From: Microbacterium testaceum
Lineage (GTDB): Bacteria > Actinomycetota > Actinomycetes > Actinomycetales > Microbacteriaceae
DNA: 64,000 nt
Assembly (NCBI RefSeq): GCF_001476285.1
Contig: NZ_LDRU01000030.1
Location: 1 to 64,000, forward strand
Direction of reading: 5' to 3'
Part shown: positions 16,701-25,401 of the stretch, in pieces
Layout: every line of letters starts with the position of its first letter
How positions within the stretch are numbered: position 1 is the first letter of the stretch
Program-made: the position numbers and the translations under genes
Notes under the pieces: model-generated
The model's database searches: none
Seen by the model: the letters and a program-made list of their open reading frames with translations, nothing else
Told to the model about the DNA's origin: nothing

Positions 16701-17129
16701 TCAGCGCGCGGGCCGCACCCACCGCCGCCACTCGGGCTGCGGCGCATATCCGCGAGCCGCCCAGGCGGACGCGCCCCGGTCGTTGCCCTCGAGCACCATC
16801 GCGTCGAAGCGTCCGGCGCCGAGCGCGCGAAGACGGGCCTCGGCCGCGTCGAGGAGGACTCGGGCGAGGCCCTGACGGCGGTGATCGGGGTGCACGGCGA
16901 GGCGGTAGAGATGCGCGCGCCACCCGTCCCAGCCCGCGATGACGGTGCCGACGATCCGTCCGTCCGAGCGCACGACGAGCACGGCCTCGGGGTCGCGGCG
17001 CAGGAGCGCCTCGACCACGGGAGCCGAGTCACTCGGCCGCGCGTCATTCTCGCCCGCGATCGCCCAGAACGCCAGCAGCGCATCGACGTCGGCGAGGGTC
17101 GCGGTCTCGACAGCGGGGGAAGGGCTCAT
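16701..17129 (-). CDS. GNAT family N-acetyltransferase
   Basis: This is a 142-residue single-domain acetyltransferase. The acetyl-CoA-binding motif A is visible as LAVHPDHRRQGLARVLL (residues about 77-93), with the RxxGxG/A pattern intact, followed by GNDRGASAWAARGYAP, the usual motif B for the CoA pyrophosphate and the C-terminal strand. The start is the ATG at 17129. It stands convergent to the P450 gene and 25 bases downstream of the neighbouring dehydrogenase start region's terminus, so it may be read through from that operon. The acceptor substrate is unknown. Confidence 0.88.
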   Translation of the reverse strand: MSPSPAVETATLADVDALLAFWAIAGENDARPSDSAPVVEALLRRDPEAVLVVRSDGRIVGTVIAGWDGWRAHLYRLAVHPDHRRQGLARVLLDAAEARLRALGAGRFDAMVLEGNDRGASAWAARGYAPQPEWRRWVRPAR

Positions 17130-17154
17130 CGTCCCGACGATACCGCCGCGCCCG

Positions 17155-18141
17155 TCAGCGCGGTTGGAGTCCCGCCGCGCGGTAGATCGCGTCGACCACC
17201 CGCATCGTCCCCGCGCCGCGGTGGGCGTCGAGGACGCTCGGCGACCCGTCGGCGAGCACATCGCGCAGGTGCTCGAGCTGCCGCGCGTAGCTGTTCTCCC
17301 CCGGCTCCGCCGCGACCGAGCGGAGCACCTCCCCGTCGGACGACGTCACGGTGAGCGTCGCTCCCCACTGCGGCACGATCACGCTCGTCGCGAGCAACGA
17401 CGCGTCACTGCCATCGACGCGCACCCACATGGCGCCCTGATCGTCGCCGAGGAACGAGGCCCGCAGGAGAACCGGGATGCCGCCGGGCAGGCGCAGCTCC
17501 GCGTCGGTCTGCAGGTCGACCCGGGGATCCGCGTGATACGTCTGCGCCGTCGCCGTGATCACCTCGGGCTCGCCGAACGCCGCACGGAGGAGATCGACGG
17601 CGTAGCAGCCGACGTCCATCACGGCCCCACCCGCGAGGTCGCCATCGAGGCGGATGTTGCCGGGCTGCACGACGAAGTGCGGGATGCTGAAGTCGATCTC
17701 GACGAGCTTCACCTCACCGAGCACGCCGGAGCCGATCGTGTCGAGGAGCTCGCGGATGAAGCCGTGCAGGCGGAAGTGGAACCCGACGAACGCGCGTCGG
17801 CCCGTGGCCTCCGCGGCATCCGCGATCGCTGCGGCGGTCGTGCCGTTCGCCGACAGGGGCTTCTCGCACAGCACATGCTTGCCGGCGGCGAGCGCGCGAT
17901 GCGCCCACTCCGCGTGCACGACCGGCGGGAGCGCGAGGTAGACGAGGTCGACCCGCGGGTCGGACAACACCGCGTCGTAGTCGCCCCACGCGGGCAGGTC
18001 GAGGCGGTCGGCGAACACCCGGGCCCGCTCGGGATCGCGCGCCCCGATCGCGACCACCTCGACGCCCTCCACCCCGCGCGCGGGCTCGACCATCGCGCGT
18101 TCGGCGATACCGCCGGCCCCCAGGATGCCGATTCCGATCAC
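17155..18141 (-). CDS. Gfo/Idh/MocA family oxidoreductase (2)
   Basis: This 328-residue NAD(P)-dependent dehydrogenase opens with IGIGILGAGGIAERAM and carries the LCEKPLSANG signature with the catalytic-lysine region near residue 90. GGAVMDVGCYAVDLLR in the C-terminal domain is the substrate-site motif of this family (aldose/1,5-anhydro-fructose/trans-dihydrobenzenediol dehydrogenase type). The GTG at 18141 is chosen because GAGGAG (complement of 18148-18153) sits six bases upstream and because earlier in-frame codons run through repetitive non-coding sequence. Its promoter region holds three CATAAACGCG repeats, so it may be controlled separately from the rest of the leftward operon. Confidence 0.87.
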   Translation of the reverse strand: MIGIGILGAGGIAERAMVEPARGVEGVEVVAIGARDPERARVFADRLDLPAWGDYDAVLSDPRVDLVYLALPPVVHAEWAHRALAAGKHVLCEKPLSANGTTAAAIADAAEATGRRAFVGFHFRLHGFIRELLDTIGSGVLGEVKLVEIDFSIPHFVVQPGNIRLDGDLAGGAVMDVGCYAVDLLRAAFGEPEVITATAQTYHADPRVDLQTDAELRLPGGIPVLLRASFLGDDQGAMWVRVDGSDASLLATSVIVPQWGATLTVTSSDGEVLRSVAAEPGENSYARQLEHLRDVLADGSPSVLDAHRGAGTMRVVDAIYRAAGLQPR

Positions 18142-18173
18142 ACCCGTCTCCTCACCGTCATAGACGTCTCCGT

Positions 18174-18240
18174 CATAAACGCGATCCACGCGCATAAACG
18201 CGGTGTGCTCGCGTTTCTGTGAGCGAATCGCGTTTATGCG
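18174..18240. promoter_or_regulatory. CATAAACGCG operator cluster upstream of Gfo/Idh/MocA (2)
   Basis: CATAAACGCG occurs at 18174-18183, GCATAAACGCG at 18192-18202 and its reverse complement CGCGTTTATGC at 18229-18239. A related CTCGCGTTTCTGTGAGCG lies between the last two. The copies start 33 bp upstream of the GTG start. The spaced, mirrored copies suggest cooperative binding by a LacI- or GntR-type repressor not encoded nearby. Confidence 0.5.
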
Positions 18241-18386
18241 TGTCTCGCCCGGCGCCCGACGCGCGCCGAGCATCGCCGCGAGCAGCACCCGACGCGCCCC
18301 GACACGCGCCGCGCGCAGCGGCACCGCCCCGCGCTACGCCCCGACCGGCGCGACGCCCGACGCGCCGCGCACCGCAGCGCCGCGCG

Positions 18387-19259
18387 TCACCCCTCGCCGT
18401 TGTAGTACGGCCAGGGGTTGATGCGGCGGTCGCCGCGGCGGTCCGGGCCCGTCAGCGTCACCTCGCCGGTCGCGGCCCACTCCACGCCGCGCGGGAACAT
18501 GCGGATGAACTCGATGCGCCGGAACGTGTCGATGTCGTGCCCGATCGTGATCGTGAACGACCGCCCCTTGCCGTACTCGTTGATCCACGCGAGCGGCTGC
18601 TCCGTGTTGATGCCCGGCAGGGCGGCGATGCCCTCCGGCGGGATGTCGACGGGGTAGTGCGACATCGGCCACACCGGTGCCTTCTCGTACGCCTCGAGAT
18701 CGTCGAACGTCGTCAGCAGCACCTGGGCGCCCTCGTACATCTGCACGCCGACGAGGATGTCGTCTCCCGTGACGGTCCACGTCGCGTTGATGCCCTCGGT
18801 GATCGGATGCCGGGGCTCGGCCGTGTGCAACTGCGCCTCGCCCCACGGGCGGGGGCGGAGGCCCGTCTCCCACGCGCTGAGCTTGGCTCCGCGCATGACG
18901 TTGTACTCCTCGGGGTAGCCCCAGCGATCCTCTTGAGCCGCGGAGCCGTGGAACCAGACGATGCCCTTGCCCTCGTCGTGCACGAACCGGAGGATCGCGG
19001 CATCCGTCTCCGCCCCGAACCCGGTGGCCATGTCGTGGTAGCCGTCGCGGCCCTCGAAGATGACGATGAGCACGTCGTACTTGTCGATGACGCTCGCCGG
19101 GAGCCCGCGCGGGTCCTCGACGACGCGGACCTTGAAGCGCCCGGTGTCCTCCAGCAGCGTCGTGATCCATTGGTTGTGCAGGCGGAAGCTCCGGTGGGCG
19201 TTGTCATGCTCGACGGTCATGTGCCCCGAGAGGATGAGCACGTTCACGACGTCGGTCAT
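18387..19259 (-). CDS. ThuA-like domain protein
   Basis: This 290-residue protein of the ThuA (trehalose utilisation) family has a class I glutamine-amidotransferase-like fold. Recognisable parts are VNVLILSGHMTVEHDNAH at the start, the GKGIVWFHGSAA strand-turn near residue 105, and a late TITIGHDIDTF. In rhizobia, ThuA acts with the ThuB Gfo/Idh/MocA dehydrogenase on 3-keto disaccharides, and ThuA-like domains recur next to keto-sugar enzymes. Here it lies three bases downstream of a TIM-barrel gene in an operon that also has Gfo/Idh/MocA and CGD genes. A hydrolytic or structural role on 3-keto glycosides is inferred. Confidence 0.85.
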   Translation of the reverse strand: MTDVVNVLILSGHMTVEHDNAHRSFRLHNQWITTLLEDTGRFKVRVVEDPRGLPASVIDKYDVLIVIFEGRDGYHDMATGFGAETDAAILRFVHDEGKGIVWFHGSAAQEDRWGYPEEYNVMRGAKLSAWETGLRPRPWGEAQLHTAEPRHPITEGINATWTVTGDDILVGVQMYEGAQVLLTTFDDLEAYEKAPVWPMSHYPVDIPPEGIAALPGINTEQPLAWINEYGKGRSFTITIGHDIDTFRRIEFIRMFPRGVEWAATGEVTLTGPDRRGDRRINPWPYYNGEG

Positions 19260-19262
19260 GTC

Positions 19263-20267
19263 TCAGCCCTTCTGCGAGAACGCGGCGTCGAACAGTTGGT
19301 GCGGCGGCGTGATCTCGCCGAGCTTGCGAACGAAGGCGAGGGCCTCGGGGCCGCCGACGAGCCGGTCCATGCCGGCGTCCTCCCACTCGACGCTCGTCGG
19401 GCCGTCGTAGCCGATCGCGTTCAGCGCGCGGAAGAGCGGCTCCCACGGCACGTCGCCGTGGCCGGTCGAGACGAACGTCCACCCGCGGCGCGGGTTGTCC
19501 CACGACAGGTGCGAGCCGAGCACGCCGTTGCGGCCGTCGAGGTTGGTCGTGGACTCCTTGCAGTGCACATGGAGAATGTGCTCCGCGAAATCCAGCACGA
19601 ACGCGACCGAGTCGAGCTGCTGCCACACGAAGTGCGAGGGGTCGAAGTTGAACCCGAAGCTCTTCCGGTGTCCGATCGCCTCGAGCGTCTTCTTGGCGGT
19701 CCAGTAGTCGTACGCGATCTCGGACGGGTGCACCTCGAGCGCGAAGTGCACGCCGACCTCCTCGAAGACATCGAGGATCGGATGCCACCGCTCGGCGAAG
19801 TCCGCGTACCCTCGCTCGATCATGGCGTCGGAGGCCGGCGGGAACATCGCGACGTACTTCCAGATGCTCGACCCGGTGAAGCCGGTGACCGTCTTCACGC
19901 CGAGCTTCGCGGCGAAGCGCGCCGTGTTCTTGAGGTCCTCGGCGGCACGCCGGCGAACGCCCTCGGCATCCCCGTCCCCCCACACGCGCGGCGGCACGAT
20001 GTCGTGGTGGCGCTCATCGATGGGGTCGTCGCACACGGCCTGGCCCACGAGGTGGTTGGCGATCGTCCAGACCTTCAGACCGTTGCGCTCGAGGATGTCG
20101 AGACGCGACTGCACGTAGTCGGCGTCGTCCCAGCGCGACACGTCGATGTGGTCGCCCCAGCAGGCGATCTCGAGGCCGTCGTAGCCCCACTCGCCGGCGA
20201 GGCGCGCGACCTCTTCGAAGGGCAGGTCGGCCCACTGGCCGGTGAACAGGGTGATGGGGCGTGCCAT
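19263..20267 (-). CDS. Sugar phosphate isomerase/epimerase-like TIM barrel
   Basis: This 334-residue TIM barrel has a complete divalent-metal tetrad: ALEVHPSE (Glu178), FNFDPSH (Asp209), LHVHCKEST (His235) and SVEWED (Glu294). The ATG at 20267 is preceded by AAAGG at suitable spacing. The sequence is the type commonly annotated as sugar phosphate isomerase/epimerase beside Gfo/Idh/MocA dehydrogenases, and the gene is sandwiched between one (11-base gap) and ThuA (3-base gap). It lacks the linked DUF6379 partner and the SEWEGH signature of CGD alpha subunits. Isomerisation or epimerisation of a keto-sugar in the same operon is the likely role. Confidence 0.85.
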   Translation of the reverse strand: MARPITLFTGQWADLPFEEVARLAGEWGYDGLEIACWGDHIDVSRWDDADYVQSRLDILERNGLKVWTIANHLVGQAVCDDPIDERHHDIVPPRVWGDGDAEGVRRRAAEDLKNTARFAAKLGVKTVTGFTGSSIWKYVAMFPPASDAMIERGYADFAERWHPILDVFEEVGVHFALEVHPSEIAYDYWTAKKTLEAIGHRKSFGFNFDPSHFVWQQLDSVAFVLDFAEHILHVHCKESTTNLDGRNGVLGSHLSWDNPRRGWTFVSTGHGDVPWEPLFRALNAIGYDGPTSVEWEDAGMDRLVGGPEALAFVRKLGEITPPHQLFDAAFSQKG

Positions 20268-20278
20268 GACGGGGCCTT

Positions 20279-21517
20279 TCACGAAGCGGGGACGGGGGAT
20301 GCGACGCCGGTCCACACCGCGTCGGCGGAGGAACTGCGCTCGACCGCGTCGAGCACGCGCTGGACGCGGAGCCCCTCGTCGAATGAGGGGTGCGGGTCGG
20401 TGCCGGCGTCGATCGCGCCGACGAGGTCGACGACCTGGTGGCTGAAGCCGTGCTCGTAGCCGAGCATGTGCCCCGCGGGCCACCACGCCGAGACGTACGG
20501 ATGCTGCGGCTCGGTCACGAGGATTCGCGTGAAGCCCTGCCGCCCGTCGGGGGCGGTGCGGTCGTAGAACCGCAGGCTGTTGAGGTCTTCGAGGTCGAAC
20601 GCCAAGGCGCCACGGTCCCCCGACACCTCGATCGTGAGGGCGTTCTTGCGCCCGGTCGCGAAGCGGGTCGCCTCGAAGGACGCGAGGGCGCCGTTCGACA
20701 GCCGCCCGGTGAAGATCGCGGCGTCGTCGACCGTGACCTCACCGAACCCTTCGCCGGCCGAGCCCGACAGCCCCGACCCGTCGGCCTGCAGCGGCCGCTG
20801 CTTCACGATCGTCTCGAGGGTTCCCGTGACGCTCTCGACGCCGAGCCCGGTCACGAACTGCGTCATGTCGATGATGTGCGCGCCGATGTCGCCGAGCGCA
20901 CCCGAGCCCGCGTGCTCCTTCTGCAGACGCCAGGCGAGCGGCATGTCGGGGTCGACGAGCCAGTCCTGCCGGTACGCCGCGCGCACCTGCTGCACGGTCC
21001 CGATCGCCCCCTCGGAGATCATGTCGCGCAGCAGGGTGACGGCCGGGACGCGCCTGTAGGTGAAGCCCACCATCGACCGGATGCCACGCGCCCGCGCCCG
21101 CTCAGCCGCCTCGGCCATCGCCTCGGCCTCGGTGACCGTGTTCGCCAGCGGTTTCTCGCACAGCACGTGCTTGCCCGCCTCGAGGGCCGCGATGGCGATC
21201 TCGGCGTGCGAGTCGCCGGGCGTGACGATGTCGACGATGTCGATGTCGTCGCGCCCGATGACCTCGCGCCAGTCGGTGGCCGACTCGGCCCAGCCCCACT
21301 TCTCGGCGGCGGATGCCACGGCATCCGCGTTCCGTCCGACGACCACGGTCATCTCGACCGCGCGCGGCAGGTCGAACATGCGCGGCGCCTGGCGCCAACC
21401 CACGGAATGGGCGGCTCCCATGAAGCCGTAGCCGATCATGGCGACGCGGAGCGGAGTTTTCGGCGGAGTGTCGCCAAGCGGCGCTTCGGGCACGGTGACG
21501 CGAGCGGGCGCGGTCAT
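20279..21517 (-). CDS. Gfo/Idh/MocA family oxidoreductase (3)
   Basis: This 412-residue dehydrogenase has an unusually long N-terminus before the Rossmann motif [16 protein letters not shown] (residues about 25-40), followed by the catalytic signature [18 protein letters not shown] and [14 protein letters not shown], typical of the myo-inositol dehydrogenase and ThuB group. The ATG at 21517 overlaps the stop of the DUF6379 gene by four bases, placing its translation under the CGD genes. It is the best candidate in the window for the enzyme that oxidises a sugar or reduces the 3-keto product in direct coupling with deglycosylation. The cofactor direction cannot be told from sequence. Confidence 0.88.
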   Translation of the reverse strand: MTAPARVTVPEAPLGDTPPKTPLRVAMIGYGFMGAAHSVGWRQAPRMFDLPRAVEMTVVVGRNADAVASAAEKWGWAESATDWREVIGRDDIDIVDIVTPGDSHAEIAIAALEAGKHVLCEKPLANTVTEAEAMAEAAERARARGIRSMVGFTYRRVPAVTLLRDMISEGAIGTVQQVRAAYRQDWLVDPDMPLAWRLQKEHAGSGALGDIGAHIIDMTQFVTGLGVESVTGTLETIVKQRPLQADGSGLSGSAGEGFGEVTVDDAAIFTGRLSNGALASFEATRFATGRKNALTIEVSGDRGALAFDLEDLNSLRFYDRTAPDGRQGFTRILVTEPQHPYVSAWWPAGHMLGYEHGFSHQVVDLVGAIDAGTDPHPSFDEGLRVQRVLDAVERSSSADAVWTGVASPVPAS

Positions 21518-21930
21518 GCCAGCACCAGCTCGCGCTCGACCGGAACCCGGTTCGTGACGTAGCGACCGGGACCGCCGTCGACGCCCGGCATGATCTGCAT
21601 GTAGAGCAGACGCATCGTCAGCACGACCTCGACGGTGACCTTCTCGCCCGCCGCGGGCGGCGTGTCGAGGTGGATCAGCACATCGGGGCGGTCGGCGACG
21701 AACCACAGGGTGTCGGACTGCTCGGGCAGCTCCTCGACGCGGTACTCGCGACCCTCGAGGACGAACCGGAGGTCCTCGGTCGGGACCGCGACACCGTTCA
21801 CCGAGGCGGCGACCCCGTCGACGGCCGACAGCCAGAGGCTCCGATACCACGGCAGCTGCACCGAGACGGCGAGCCCGTCGTCGGTACGACGGACGTCCTT
21901 CTCGGCGAAGAGCGAGTTGTGGGTGGCCAC
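21514..21930 (-). CDS. C-glycoside deglycosidase beta subunit (DUF6379), set 2
   Basis: This 138-residue DUF6379 protein shows LAVSVQLPWYRSLWLSAVDG (residues about 20-39), TLWFVADRPDVLIHLD in the middle, and the loop IMPGVDGGPGRYVTNRV near the C-terminus. That loop closely matches IAPGADGGPGMYVPNVV in the N-terminal domain of the fusion at 37258. This resemblance suggests it is the partner of the alpha subunit at 22748, whose own closest match is that fusion's C-terminal half. The two are separated by the SnoaL-like gene. The ATG at 21930 lies eight bases after the SnoaL-like stop. Confidence 0.85.
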   Translation of the reverse strand: MATHNSLFAEKDVRRTDDGLAVSVQLPWYRSLWLSAVDGVAASVNGVAVPTEDLRFVLEGREYRVEELPEQSDTLWFVADRPDVLIHLDTPPAAGEKVTVEVVLTMRLLYMQIMPGVDGGPGRYVTNRVPVERELVLA

Positions 21931-21938
21931 GGGGACTC

Positions 21939-22721
21939 CTAGGCGAAGGTGTCGACGAAGTGCTCGTGCGCCACCGGCGGCACGGGCTCGAGCTTCTGCG
22001 TCGTCTGGGGGCTGTACGGGTGGTTCTTCGAGGGAACCGGCTCGTCAGCGGGCGGCATGAAGACGGGCTTGCCGTCGTCGCCGAAGTACATCAGGTCGAG
22101 GTCGAAGGCGCCCTGGTTCTTCAGGCCGAAGCTGACCCAGTTCTCCTCGAAGGGGGCCCGGGCGAGCTCGTAGCAGCGGAACTTCCAGAACTTCCACTCG
22201 CCGTCCTGCTTGAGAAAGTCGATCGCGTACTTGCACCACACCCAGTGCGCCCAGACCTTCTTGCCGAGCACCTCGTCGGGCGAGTACATGTCGGGGAACG
22301 CCTCGGCGACCTTGGGGTCGGTCAGGCCCGACTCGGTGCCGGCCATGAGCCAGACGCCCTTGGCGGTCTTGCCGTCGGCGGCGACCTCGATCACGGGGGT
22401 GTTCGTGGTGTGGAGGATGAGCTTGCCCTCCGGGTGGGGGCGCCCGCGGTGGTAGTCGGTCACGCTCTGCCAGGTCGTGTACTGACCGGCGTTGGTGTAT
22501 CGCGCGCGGATGCCCTCGGTGCCCTCCTTCACCCACATCGGGATGATCTGCTCGTCCTCGAAGGCGTTGTGCAGGAACATGTAGCGGTTGAACAGGTTCT
22601 CGACCTGTCCGCGGTCCTCGGCGCGCTGCGCGAGGGACTGGGCGGCCTCGACCTGCTCGCGCAGGCGCGCGATCTCGGCGATGAGGTCCGAGATGGATGC
22701 CTCGGTGGTGGTGTTCGACAC
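21939..22721 (-). CDS. SnoaL-like (NTF2-fold) protein within the CGD operon
   Basis: This 260-residue protein has a predicted N-terminal coiled coil (ISDLIAEIARLREQVEAAQS, residues about 9-28), then an NTF2-like alpha+beta domain. The VENLFNRYMFLHNAFED segment and many tryptophans (AHWVWCKYAIDF, WKFWKFRCYELA) fit the SnoaL_4 type seen in actinobacterial secondary and aromatic metabolism. The GTG at 22721 is chosen because AAGGAG (complement of 22727-22732) sits five bases upstream. It lies between the alpha and beta genes of CGD set 2, with gaps of 26 and 8 bases. A role in binding, dehydrating or cyclising the released aglycone is possible, but its reaction is unknown. Confidence 0.8.
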   Translation of the reverse strand: MSNTTTEASISDLIAEIARLREQVEAAQSLAQRAEDRGQVENLFNRYMFLHNAFEDEQIIPMWVKEGTEGIRARYTNAGQYTTWQSVTDYHRGRPHPEGKLILHTTNTPVIEVAADGKTAKGVWLMAGTESGLTDPKVAEAFPDMYSPDEVLGKKVWAHWVWCKYAIDFLKQDGEWKFWKFRCYELARAPFEENWVSFGLKNQGAFDLDLMYFGDDGKPVFMPPADEPVPSKNHPYSPQTTQKLEPVPPVAHEHFVDTFA

Positions 22722-22747
22722 GGATACTCCTTCGTGGGTGAGGGTTG

Positions 22748-23782
22748 TCAGGCCGGCTGGCGCTCGGCGACGGCTTGTTCGATGGCTTTGCGCATGAGCG
22801 CGTGCTGCTTCTTGACGAGATCGATGGGGTCGCTCTCGCCGAGGTCGCTGAAGGCGTGGCCCTCCCATTCGCTGGAGAGATAACCCTCGTACCCGCCGAT
22901 CACGAACTGCTTCACGATGCGCGGGATGTCCATGGCCGACTCCTGGCCGTCCACGCCGATGTCGTAGAACTTCGCGTGCACGTGGAAGATCTGCGGCATG
23001 ATGTCGAGCCACTCCTCCGGCGGCACGAGACCGTGCATGTTGAAGGCCAGGCGCGTGAACGGCCCGAAGCGCAGCGGGTCGACACCCTCGCCCGAGAGGT
23101 AGTCCTCGAACTTCTGGTTGCGCACGTGCATGGGGGTGGGCTCTCGCCAGATCTCGTCCATGACCGGGAAGTGCTTCTCGTCCATGCCCATCTGGCCGAG
23201 CGTGCGCAGCAGGGTGGGAGAGAGCGAGTGCATGGTCGACGAGAAGTCGGCGGTGAAGCCGAGCCGGTCGCTCCCGAGCTCGTCATACACCTCGCGGATC
23301 TCGAGCACCTTCGGGTCGTTGGGACCCGAGGGCGCGTGGATCTCGTAGCCGAGTCGCTGGTCGTACTTCTCGGCCAGGGGCAGCAGCCGGCGCAGCAGCT
23401 CCTTGCCGGCCGAGCGGATGACGACCGTCTTGAAACCGAGCGTGTGCGCCGACTTGAGCTGGCGCGCGAAGAAGTCGTGCTCCTCGTCCGGCGTCATGTC
23501 GCGGTCCTTGCGCCGGCCCATGTCGAGGTTCGTGCCGACGGCGCTGGCCTCGAGACCGTACGTCTCGAGCGAGTCGAACCAGAGCTTCGTGAAGTCGGCA
23601 TCGACGTCGGGGTACGAGCGCAGCAGCTGCGCGAAGTTGAACTCGACGCCCGGGCCGATGCCCTGGTCGTGCACTTCTTTGATGAGGGTCTCGGGGGTGT
23701 AGAGCCCCGCGGCGAACTCGCTCGTCATCGAGTAGAGCGTGGTGCCGAGCTTGATGCCTGTTCCGGCGATGCCGTCAGTCAT
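22748..23782 (-). CDS. C-glycoside deglycosidase alpha subunit (TIM barrel), set 2
   Basis: This 344-residue TIM barrel has a full metal tetrad: YEIHAPSG (Glu147), FTADFSS (Asp179), FHVHAKFYD (His269) and SSEWEGHAF (Glu305). The LGTTLYSMTSEF opening, GPGVEF strand, NLDMGRRKDRDMTPDEE loop and LAFNMHG segment are nearly repeated in the C-terminal half of the fusion at 37258-38736. The ATG at 23782 follows AAGGA. It lies 26 bases after the set 3 alpha gene. The known reaction for the family is metal-assisted C-C cleavage of a 3-oxo-C-glycoside, and some members also cleave O-glycosides. Confidence 0.87.
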   Translation of the reverse strand: MTDGIAGTGIKLGTTLYSMTSEFAAGLYTPETLIKEVHDQGIGPGVEFNFAQLLRSYPDVDADFTKLWFDSLETYGLEASAVGTNLDMGRRKDRDMTPDEEHDFFARQLKSAHTLGFKTVVIRSAGKELLRRLLPLAEKYDQRLGYEIHAPSGPNDPKVLEIREVYDELGSDRLGFTADFSSTMHSLSPTLLRTLGQMGMDEKHFPVMDEIWREPTPMHVRNQKFEDYLSGEGVDPLRFGPFTRLAFNMHGLVPPEEWLDIMPQIFHVHAKFYDIGVDGQESAMDIPRIVKQFVIGGYEGYLSSEWEGHAFSDLGESDPIDLVKKQHALMRKAIEQAVAERQPA

Positions 23783-23808
23783 TCGCGTTGTCCTTCCAGG
23801 CGCGCGGG

Positions 23809-24909
23809 TCAGGCCCGCACGGCGTGCGGCAGGTGGGCGTCGAGGGCGCGCCGAGCCTCGGCGGCATCCGTGATCATGCGCGAGCCCGCGGCCTCGGCCG
23901 CGGTGCGCTGGATGGCCTGTTCGCCGCGGATGATCTCGAAGGGGCTCTGCCAGTGGTTCCAGTGCCAGCCCTCGTACTCGCTCGACACCGCTCCGCTGTA
24001 GCCGTTCTCGACCAACAGGGTGATGAGGTCGGCGACGGGCACCGAGGGCTCGTTCCCGTGCTCGTCGATACCGAAGAACTTGCCGTGCACGTGCTTGATC
24101 CACGGCATGATCTCGAGCCAGTCGTCCACGCGCGCCGGCCCGAACAGGCCGGTGCCGTTGATGCCGAAGTCGATGCCGAGGTCGGGGCGACCGTGCTGGT
24201 GAGCCAGACCGATGAAGCGGCCGAAGCGCTGCCCGTGGTCGGCCTGATCGGCGGGCGGACCCTGCTCGTAGTACTCGTCCCACAGGGCGACGACGGCCGA
24301 GAGAAGCTCCTCCGAGGCCCCGCGCCGGCGGTACGCCTCGATGAGCGAGGGAGCGAAGCCCGTGACGGTGGCGCCCCAGTCCATCGTGAAGCCGAGGAAG
24401 GGCGAGCCGACCTTCTCGTAGCGATCGCGCAGCGCGAGGATGCGCGGGTGCGAGGCGTACTGGTCGGCGTGCACCTCGAGCGCGAGCGTGACGCCATACT
24501 CCTCGGCGATCGGCGCCAGCGCCTCCATCGAGTCGGGCGTGAGCGAGATCTGCACGCGCGCGATGGGGAAGCCGAGCTTCGCCGCCGCCGCGATCTGCTT
24601 GCGCATGTACGCGATGAGCTCGTCCTGGTCCATGAGCTTGTCGGGGCGCAGGCCGATGTCGGCGTTGACCGCGAGCGAGGTACGCACGAGGCCGACCTCG
24701 TCGACCAGGTCGGAGAAGCTCGCCGCGAAGCGGTCGTCGATCTCGGGGAAGCCGCGGAAGCTCGAGAAGCCGATGATCTCGAGGCCCGGGCCGAAGCCCT
24801 CGGCTGCGGTCTTGCGGATGAGCTGATCGAGGTCGTACTCGCGGCCGTGGAAGGCGCGGGTGAAGCTGTAGAGCGTGACGCCCTGGATGGGCGTGCCGAG
24901 CTCGGTCAT
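23809..24909 (-). CDS. C-glycoside deglycosidase alpha subunit (TIM barrel), set 3
   Basis: This is a 366-residue TIM barrel opening QGVTLYSFTRAFHGREY. The metal tetrad is LALEVHADQ (Glu145), FTMDWGA (Asp177), HVHGKFFG (His275) and SSEYEGWHW (Glu311). The ATG at 24909 overlaps the stop of its DUF6379 partner by four bases, the same coupling seen in characterised alpha/beta CGD pairs. It is longer than the other alpha subunits around residues 210-260, an insertion that may shape the aglycone pocket. It is immediately downstream of an operator-controlled promoter and of the GMC oxidase gene, so of the five sets this one is the most likely to match the described oxidase-plus-CGD arrangement. Confidence 0.88.
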   Translation of the reverse strand: MTELGTPIQGVTLYSFTRAFHGREYDLDQLIRKTAAEGFGPGLEIIGFSSFRGFPEIDDRFAASFSDLVDEVGLVRTSLAVNADIGLRPDKLMDQDELIAYMRKQIAAAAKLGFPIARVQISLTPDSMEALAPIAEEYGVTLALEVHADQYASHPRILALRDRYEKVGSPFLGFTMDWGATVTGFAPSLIEAYRRRGASEELLSAVVALWDEYYEQGPPADQADHGQRFGRFIGLAHQHGRPDLGIDFGINGTGLFGPARVDDWLEIMPWIKHVHGKFFGIDEHGNEPSVPVADLITLLVENGYSGAVSSEYEGWHWNHWQSPFEIIRGEQAIQRTAAEAAGSRMITDAAEARRALDAHLPHAVRA

Positions 24910-25313
24910 GCGCGGGCCTCCTCGACCTGGCGGACGGTCATCGTCTTCGTGTCGTGCTCCTCGATGTGGAGCACTTGGTCGTCGGAGATGATGATGTACG
25001 GGATGTAGAGCTCGAGGTCGACGCGCACCTCATGCTCTCCGGCATCCACCGCCACCTCTCCCGACAGCACCGCGGAGTCGGTCGGGAACCACCACTGCTC
25101 GGTGTTCGTCTTCATGTCGGCGAAGGTGAACTCCTCGCCGTTCATCTCCCAGCGCAGCGAGTCCGCGGGCGCCTCGACCCCGTCGACGGTGAGCTTCGCA
25201 CCGGAGATGCAGGATGCCGGGAGGGCCCGGTACCAGGGGAGGCGCACCTCGACTGCTGCGCGTCCGTCGCGGGCGCTCAGAGTGCCCTGCTCGATGATGC
25301 GATCCGGGATCAC
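24906..25313 (-). CDS. C-glycoside deglycosidase beta subunit (DUF6379), set 3
   Basis: This 135-residue DUF6379 protein carries AAVEVRLPWYRALPASCISG (residues about 19-38), TEQWWFPTDSAVLSG in the middle and VRVDLELYIPYIIISDDQ near residue 105. The start is the GTG at 25313, five bases after a strong GAGGAGG. It is the first gene of the leftward run that continues through alpha, alpha, SnoaL-like, beta, Gfo/Idh/MocA, TIM barrel and ThuA. The promoter gap contains the 23-bp operator 60 bp upstream. Equal expression with the alpha subunit is implied by the ATGA overlap. Confidence 0.87.
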   Translation of the reverse strand: MIPDRIIEQGTLSARDGRAAVEVRLPWYRALPASCISGAKLTVDGVEAPADSLRWEMNGEEFTFADMKTNTEQWWFPTDSAVLSGEVAVDAGEHEVRVDLELYIPYIIISDDQVLHIEEHDTKTMTVRQVEEARA

Positions 25314-25372
25314 CGGGACCTCCTCGTCGGTGCGGCCGAAGCCGCGAACTTCTTTGTTCTGATTTCTACACT

Positions 25373-25395
25373 CTAATGTCTGATTCCTGCATAAG
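25373..25395. promoter_or_regulatory. 23-bp palindromic operator, site 3 (CGD set 3 promoter)
   Basis: Half-sites CTAATGTC (25373-25380) and TGCATAAG (25388-25395) flank the seven bases TGATTCC. The site lies 60 bp upstream of the CGD beta start and just beyond the GMC oxidase stop at 25402, so the CGD operon probably has its own promoter rather than relying on readthrough. Confidence 0.6.
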
Positions 25396-25401
25396 CAAGG
25401 A

